From Desulfobacca acetoxidans (GTDB lineage Bacteria; Desulfobacterota; Desulfobaccia; Desulfobaccales; 0-14-0-80-60-11), in NCBI GenBank assembly GCA_022736495.1, contig DZCR01000120.1, positions 1 through 10,205 on the forward strand: a stretch of DNA of 10,205 nucleotides, given 5' to 3'. A model generated the notes under the pieces. That model worked only from the letters and a program-made list of their open reading frames with translations. It was not told where the DNA came from and searched no databases. Made by a program: the position numbers and the translations under genes. Below, piece after piece: positions 7,601 to 10,205 of the stretch (position 1 is the first letter of the stretch; every line of letters starts with the position of its first letter).

Positions 7601-7807
7601 CTACTCAACTTAAGTCTCGCAATTGTCAGAAAAAAAAATTATTGGCAGGATATCATTCAATAAGCTAAACACCAAACCATTAAAAGGCCTTGCAATTATT
7701 ATTTATGGCCCAAATACCTGCGATAATCCTCCTTGGTGGCTTAAGTTCCTGAGAAAGGAAAATAAGTGTCGGAGATGATCCAACAAAGTCATGCCACAAG
7801 GGCCGGA
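7601..7807. other. AT-rich gap between nitrilase and nitroreductase genes
   Basis: Together with the operator-like repeat this gap is 244 nt, clearly more AT-rich than the surrounding genes. It contains a run of nine A (7630-7638). On the minus strand the T-run lacks a preceding GC stem, so it is not called as a terminator for the nitrilase gene. No gene, repeat or clear promoter was found, though the nitroreductase promoter probably lies here. Confidence 0.45.
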
Positions 7808-8605
7808 TCATCCCCGGATGCCGAAGCGTTCCCTGATGATCAGGCGCCAGTGCCGAGGGCCTTCCAGGTCCAGATTGACGGCGATTACGGCCTCGTCGTC
7901 GTTTCCTTGGACCACGATCCAAGCGGTCAGGTCATCCCAGGCCTTGATTAGGCGGGCCAAGTCGGTATCGTCCGCCGGCACCTGGGGCTGGATGGCAAAG
8001 GAACGCCCCCCTTGTAAGGGATAGCGACGTCCGCCGATGTCAACCACAGTGCTGGCCGTATTGACGGCTACCACCGGGAGGTAATAGTCGAAGGCTCGGG
8101 TCAAGGCACCGGTTTGCCAGTGGCCCCGAAGGATGGGAAAAATGGAGGGATTGATGATGAGATCGGCCCCCAGGGCCGCCAGTTGCCTGGCGGCGTCGGG
8201 TTGGCCCCAAAAGTCGATGCACACCGGTAGGCCCAGGCGGCCGAAATCGGTGTCAAAGACCTGCCAGCCCTTACCGGGGACTACCCCGAAGCCCCGCCTC
8301 TCCAGTCGGCCCACGTTGTGCTTGCGCTGGCGACCTAGTATACGGCCCCGGCGGTCGAACAAAGTGGCAGTATTGTAATGCAGTCCTCCGGAGGCTTCTA
8401 CCAGCCCGGCGACGACATAGGCCTGAAGGCTCGCCGCGGCCGCGGCCAATTCGGCCTCGCCGGTGAAGGGAAAATACTCGGGAAAGCAGATCAAGTCAGC
8501 ATCCTGGCCCCGGCAGGTCTCCAGCAGTTTAACGGCCCGAGCCGGATTATCCCGGCTGTTTAGTGGGGACACGGGCTGCGCCTGAATAAGCATGATCTTG
8601 GTCAT
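7808..8605 (-). CDS. Nitrilase-superfamily carbon-nitrogen hydrolase
   Basis: A cytosolic amidase-like enzyme that would hydrolyse a C-N bond, releasing ammonia from an amide, carbamoyl or nitrile-type substrate; the substrate is not predictable. From ATG 8605 the product has 265 residues, normal for a single CN_hydrolase domain, and starts MTKIMLIQAQP, the typical first strand. The Glu-Lys-Cys triad is visible: E43 in FPEYFPF, K95 in GRQRKHNV, and C129 in LPVCIDFWGQP, followed by GADLIINPS. The start is uncertain: ATG 8617 (four residues longer) and TTG 8662 are also in frame, and none has a clear ribosome binding site. No glutamine amidotransferase or NAD synthetase domain is fused. The gene is divergent from a decayed transposase fragment. 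Confidence 0.87.
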   Translation of the reverse strand: MTKIMLIQAQPVSPLNSRDNPARAVKLLETCRGQDADLICFPEYFPFTGEAELAAAAASLQAYVVAGLVEASGGLHYNTATLFDRRGRILGRQRKHNVGRLERRGFGVVPGKGWQVFDTDFGRLGLPVCIDFWGQPDAARQLAALGADLIINPSIFPILRGHWQTGALTRAFDYYLPVVAVNTASTVVDIGGRRYPLQGGRSFAIQPQVPADDTDLARLIKAWDDLTAWIVVQGNDDEAVIAVNLDLEGPRHWRLIIRERFGIRG

Positions 8606-8625
8606 ATGGTTGTCCATAGCGAACG

Positions 8626-8662
8626 CCGACGGTATTAATATATCACTTTTGCCGTCGGGCAA
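8626..8662 (-). promoter_or_regulatory. Inverted repeat over putative nitrilase promoter
   Basis: CCGACGG (8626-8632) and CCGTCGG (8652-8658) are perfect seven-base inverted copies flanking a 19-nt AT-rich segment. On the minus strand a weak sigma70-like pair overlaps them: TTGCCC (8657-8662) and TATTAA (8635-8640) with a 16-base spacer, 30 to 60 bases upstream of the nitrilase start codons. The arrangement suits a regulator site over a promoter, but each part alone is weak. If the TTG at 8662 were the true start, this would be coding instead. Confidence 0.35.
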
Positions 8663-8753
8663 TTAGGAATTTATGGGGCTGGATTCTGGCGCTCCCGGAG
8701 AAATTAATAGGGCTATTCAATTGACTCCAGTAGCCACAAGATGTAGTAGTAGT

Positions 8754-8834
8754 ATGGAAGATTACCCCGAAACAATCGCTGAGTTTGAATCAAGGTTTTC
8801 TTCTGAAGAAGCATGTAGAGACTATCTCTTCCGA
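8754..8834 (+). pseudogene. N-terminal remnant of IS1595/ISXO2-type transposase
   Basis: Twenty-seven residues from ATG 8754, MEDYPETIAEFESRF then SSEEACRDYLFR, match the characteristic opening of IS1595-family transposases (in which a zinc-ribbon domain normally follows directly with RW..GF.CP.CG). Here the sequence leaves the family after R27 and runs through unrelated, AT-rich sequence to a stop at 8901-8903. The zinc ribbon and the DDE/N catalytic core are absent, so it cannot be an active transposase. The reading frame is open upstream to 8673, but nothing there looks like protein of this family and no ribosome binding site precedes 8754. Terminal repeats and target duplications were not identified; a GGGGCTG at 8675-8681 is a possible element end only by resemblance. 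The family call is from memory of its N-terminal pattern. Confidence 0.55.
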
Positions 8835-8981
8835 TTCAAAAAATCAACTCAAACAAAGACTTTTTCAAGAGGCTCAAAGGAGAGCATAGGGTATCCTTGC
8901 TAAGGAGTTGTTTGTTTAGCGACTACAGCATTTAGCAGATACCCTTTCCTCTTTTAAGAACTTTTCAGTAGAGGCGGAGTT
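8835..8981. other. AT-rich junk between two gene remnants
   Basis: Between the transposase remnant and the DUF2156 remnant lie about 150 bases of lower GC with stops in all plus-strand frames. I recognise no protein, RNA or repeat here. It probably contains the breakpoint(s) of the rearrangements that removed the rest of both genes. Confidence 0.4.
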
Positions 8982-9223
8982 GGGCCCGGTGGCCAGAAAG
9001 CGGAGCTGCTCAAAAACGACACCGCGGTAGTCCATATTGAAAGGCCAATCCTTAGGTGCAGGGATTGTATGCCGTCATCAATCAGGAATTTTGCCGGCAT
9101 TCTTGGTCCCAGGTGCCATTTATCAACCGGGAACAGGATCTGGGCGTACCGGGCCTCCGCATGGCAAAGATGTCCTACCATCCTCATCATCTGGTGGAGA
9201 AATTCCGTATTCAACTAATCTGA
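8982..9223 (+). pseudogene. Frameshifted C-terminus of a DUF2156 (lysyltransferase-type) protein
   Basis: DUF2156 proteins contain the GNAT-like aminoacyl-transferase fold of phosphatidylglycerol lysyltransferase (MprF) C-termini. Frame one (8997-9061) reads KAELLKNDTAVVHIER, matching the family's DTAVVHIEKA strand. Frame two (9062-9223) reads GLYAVINQEF ... INREQDLGVPGLRMAKMSYHP ... LVEKFRI and ends at TGA 9221-9223, a very typical family C-terminus. Restoring one G in the G-run 9061-9063 would join them as HIERPILRCRGLYAVINQEF, in register with the family. Upstream of about 8982 no family sequence can be followed and a stop occurs at 8955-8957, so the N-terminal two thirds are gone. The relic ends 36 bases before the stop of the convergent crotonase gene. 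I am confident of the homology, less so of the exact 5' boundary. Confidence 0.72.
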
Positions 9224-9258
9224 ATTCGAAGGCCGCCGGGAGCGAGTCGCGGACTGCC

Positions 9259-10059
9259 CTACCTGGAACTCCGCTCCTTCTGCTTGGCAAAAAAGGCGGC
9301 CAGGGCCTGCATATGTTCCGGAGTATTATGGCAGAGCGCCTGAAAGGCGGCGGAGATTTCCAGGGTCTCTTCCAGGCTTTTGCCCTGCACCAGACTGAAC
9401 AGGCGCTTGGCCAGGCGCAAAATCCGGCCGGGCTGCCTGGCGATCTCGGCGGCGATTTCCAGGGCACGCTCCAGGAGTCTCTCGGGCGCCACCACTTCGC
9501 TCACCAGGCCGAGGCGCAGGGCCTCGGCGGCGTCGATCACCCGGCAGGTAAAGGCCATTTCCAGGGCCTTGGAGTAGCCGAGGACCCGCGGCAGCAGGAA
9601 GGCGCCGCCATCGCCGGGGATGAGGCCCACTGAGACGAAGGTCTCGCCGAATCGAGCCTTGTCGCTGGCGATGCGGATATCGCACATGCAGGTTAAATCA
9701 CAGCCTGCCCCGATGGCCGGTCCGTTGACCGCGGCGATGGTCGGGACATCCAGGCGCTGGAAGGCCAAGGGGATTCTCTGTATACCCCGGCGGTAATTAG
9801 TGCGAATCTGGTCCGGGTCCCCGGCGAAGGTCCCTTTTTTCTCATACATCTCCTTGACATTGCCGCCGGCCGAAAAGGCGCTCCCGGCCCCGGTGAGGAT
9901 CATGACGCTGATCGCGAGGTCATCCTGCACCTTCTGGCAGGCATCCACGATCTCCTCAATCATCGCCTCTTCGGTGATAACATTGCGCACGTCCGGCCGA
10001 TTCAAGGTCAAGATGGCAATCTTGTCCCTCTGCTCGAAGGTTATCTCTTTATATGGCAT
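9259..10059 (-). CDS. Crotonase-fold (enoyl-CoA hydratase/isomerase-like) protein
   Basis: A 266-residue cytosolic acyl-CoA-binding enzyme of the crotonase superfamily, full length for the group. The oxyanion-hole segments are present: FSAGGNVKEM (62-71) and NGPAIGAGCDL (112-122). IPGDGGAFLLPR (147-158) and the C-terminal helices follow as usual. The two glutamates that add water in enoyl-CoA hydratase (rat E144 and E164) are D121 and F141 here, so hydratase activity is unlikely. D150 sits one residue beyond the catalytic Asp of dienoyl-CoA isomerase and PaaG, and E139 lies two before the second Glu position; either could be the active acid. An isomerase, dehalogenase-like or hydrolase role is possible. 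ATG 10059 is preceded by AGGAG (complement of 10068-10072). It is oriented toward the DUF2156 relic, and no fatty-acid oxidation partner is visible in the window. Confidence 0.9.
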   Translation of the reverse strand: MPYKEITFEQRDKIAILTLNRPDVRNVITEEAMIEEIVDACQKVQDDLAISVMILTGAGSAFSAGGNVKEMYEKKGTFAGDPDQIRTNYRRGIQRIPLAFQRLDVPTIAAVNGPAIGAGCDLTCMCDIRIASDKARFGETFVSVGLIPGDGGAFLLPRVLGYSKALEMAFTCRVIDAAEALRLGLVSEVVAPERLLERALEIAAEIARQPGRILRLAKRLFSLVQGKSLEETLEISAAFQALCHNTPEHMQALAAFFAKQKERSSR

Positions 10060-10205
10060 CTTTTGGTCTCCTGTCTGAAAGTGATGGAGTCTTGCTCAAT
10101 CCTCTGGGATGGGATATTTTGGCGGCAGGGAATTATCCGTCCTTCAGCAGATAAAATTTTCTTTTTGTCTCGGAGCGTTATGGGCCAAAATTATCTTAAC
10201 ATTCG
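10060..10205. other. Upstream region of crotonase gene
   Basis: The last 146 bases hold the ribosome binding site of the crotonase gene and no other coding signal. No strong -35/-10 pair is visible on the minus strand, so the gene may be transcribed from beyond the window edge. Confidence 0.4.

Noticed and set aside
7627..7650. T-run on the minus strand as terminator of the nitrilase gene
   Set aside because: No GC-rich stem precedes the run and it lies about 170 bases past the stop codon.
6809..8692. Repeated 12-mer GGATTCTGGCGC at 6809 and 8681
   Set aside because: A shared 12-mer is expected by chance a few times in 10 kb; flanking bases do not match, so it is not treated as an element boundary.
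8954..9214. 86-residue minus-strand ORF
   Set aside because: It is antisense to the DUF2156 relic, which has specific homology on the plus strand.
9037..9633. 198-residue plus-strand ORF
   Set aside because: Its first part runs through the DUF2156 relic in a third, wrong frame and its remainder is antisense to the crotonase gene.

Overview
The window is a chromosomal stretch from a moderately GC-rich bacterium. Gene content (a CarB/PurF pair, twin tandem universal stress proteins, an anaerobe-type nitroreductase, a crotonase) and protein style suggest a Desulfobacterota (deltaproteobacterial) anaerobe. That is an inference from sequence impression only; no marker gene is present.

Layout. 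Plus strand, 1-4724: a good sigma70-type promoter drives carB (carbamoyl-phosphate synthase large chain), followed 45 nt later by a PurF-family amidophosphoribosyltransferase. Plus strand, 4725-6775: a 250-nt leader containing several possible RNA hairpins precedes two consecutive double-domain universal stress proteins. Convergent minus strand, 6898-8605: a nitroreductase with a perfect inverted repeat just upstream of its ribosome binding site, and upstream of it a nitrilase-superfamily amidohydrolase whose promoter region carries a 7-bp inverted repeat. From 8670 to 9223 lies a gene graveyard on the plus strand: the first 27 residues of an IS1595/ISXO2-type transposase and the frameshifted C-terminus of a DUF2156 (phosphatidylglycerol lysyltransferase-type) protein. 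The window closes with a minus-strand crotonase-fold gene (9259-10059).

Working together. CarB and the PurF homologue both belong to nucleotide/amide-nitrogen metabolism and probably form a two-gene transcription unit. Both are unusual. CarB departs from the canonical sequence in the ammonia/bicarbonate-activating half and the central linker, while its second half and UMP-type regulatory domain look normal. The PurF homologue keeps its phosphoribosyltransferase site and four Fe-S cysteines but has lost three of the residues that bind glutamine in class II amidotransferases. This pair is the most interesting signal in the window. The other genes look like independent housekeeping or stress functions. 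The crotonase lacks both glutamates of a true enoyl-CoA hydratase, so its usual name would mislead.

No tRNA, rRNA, CRISPR array, prophage or complete insertion sequence was seen.
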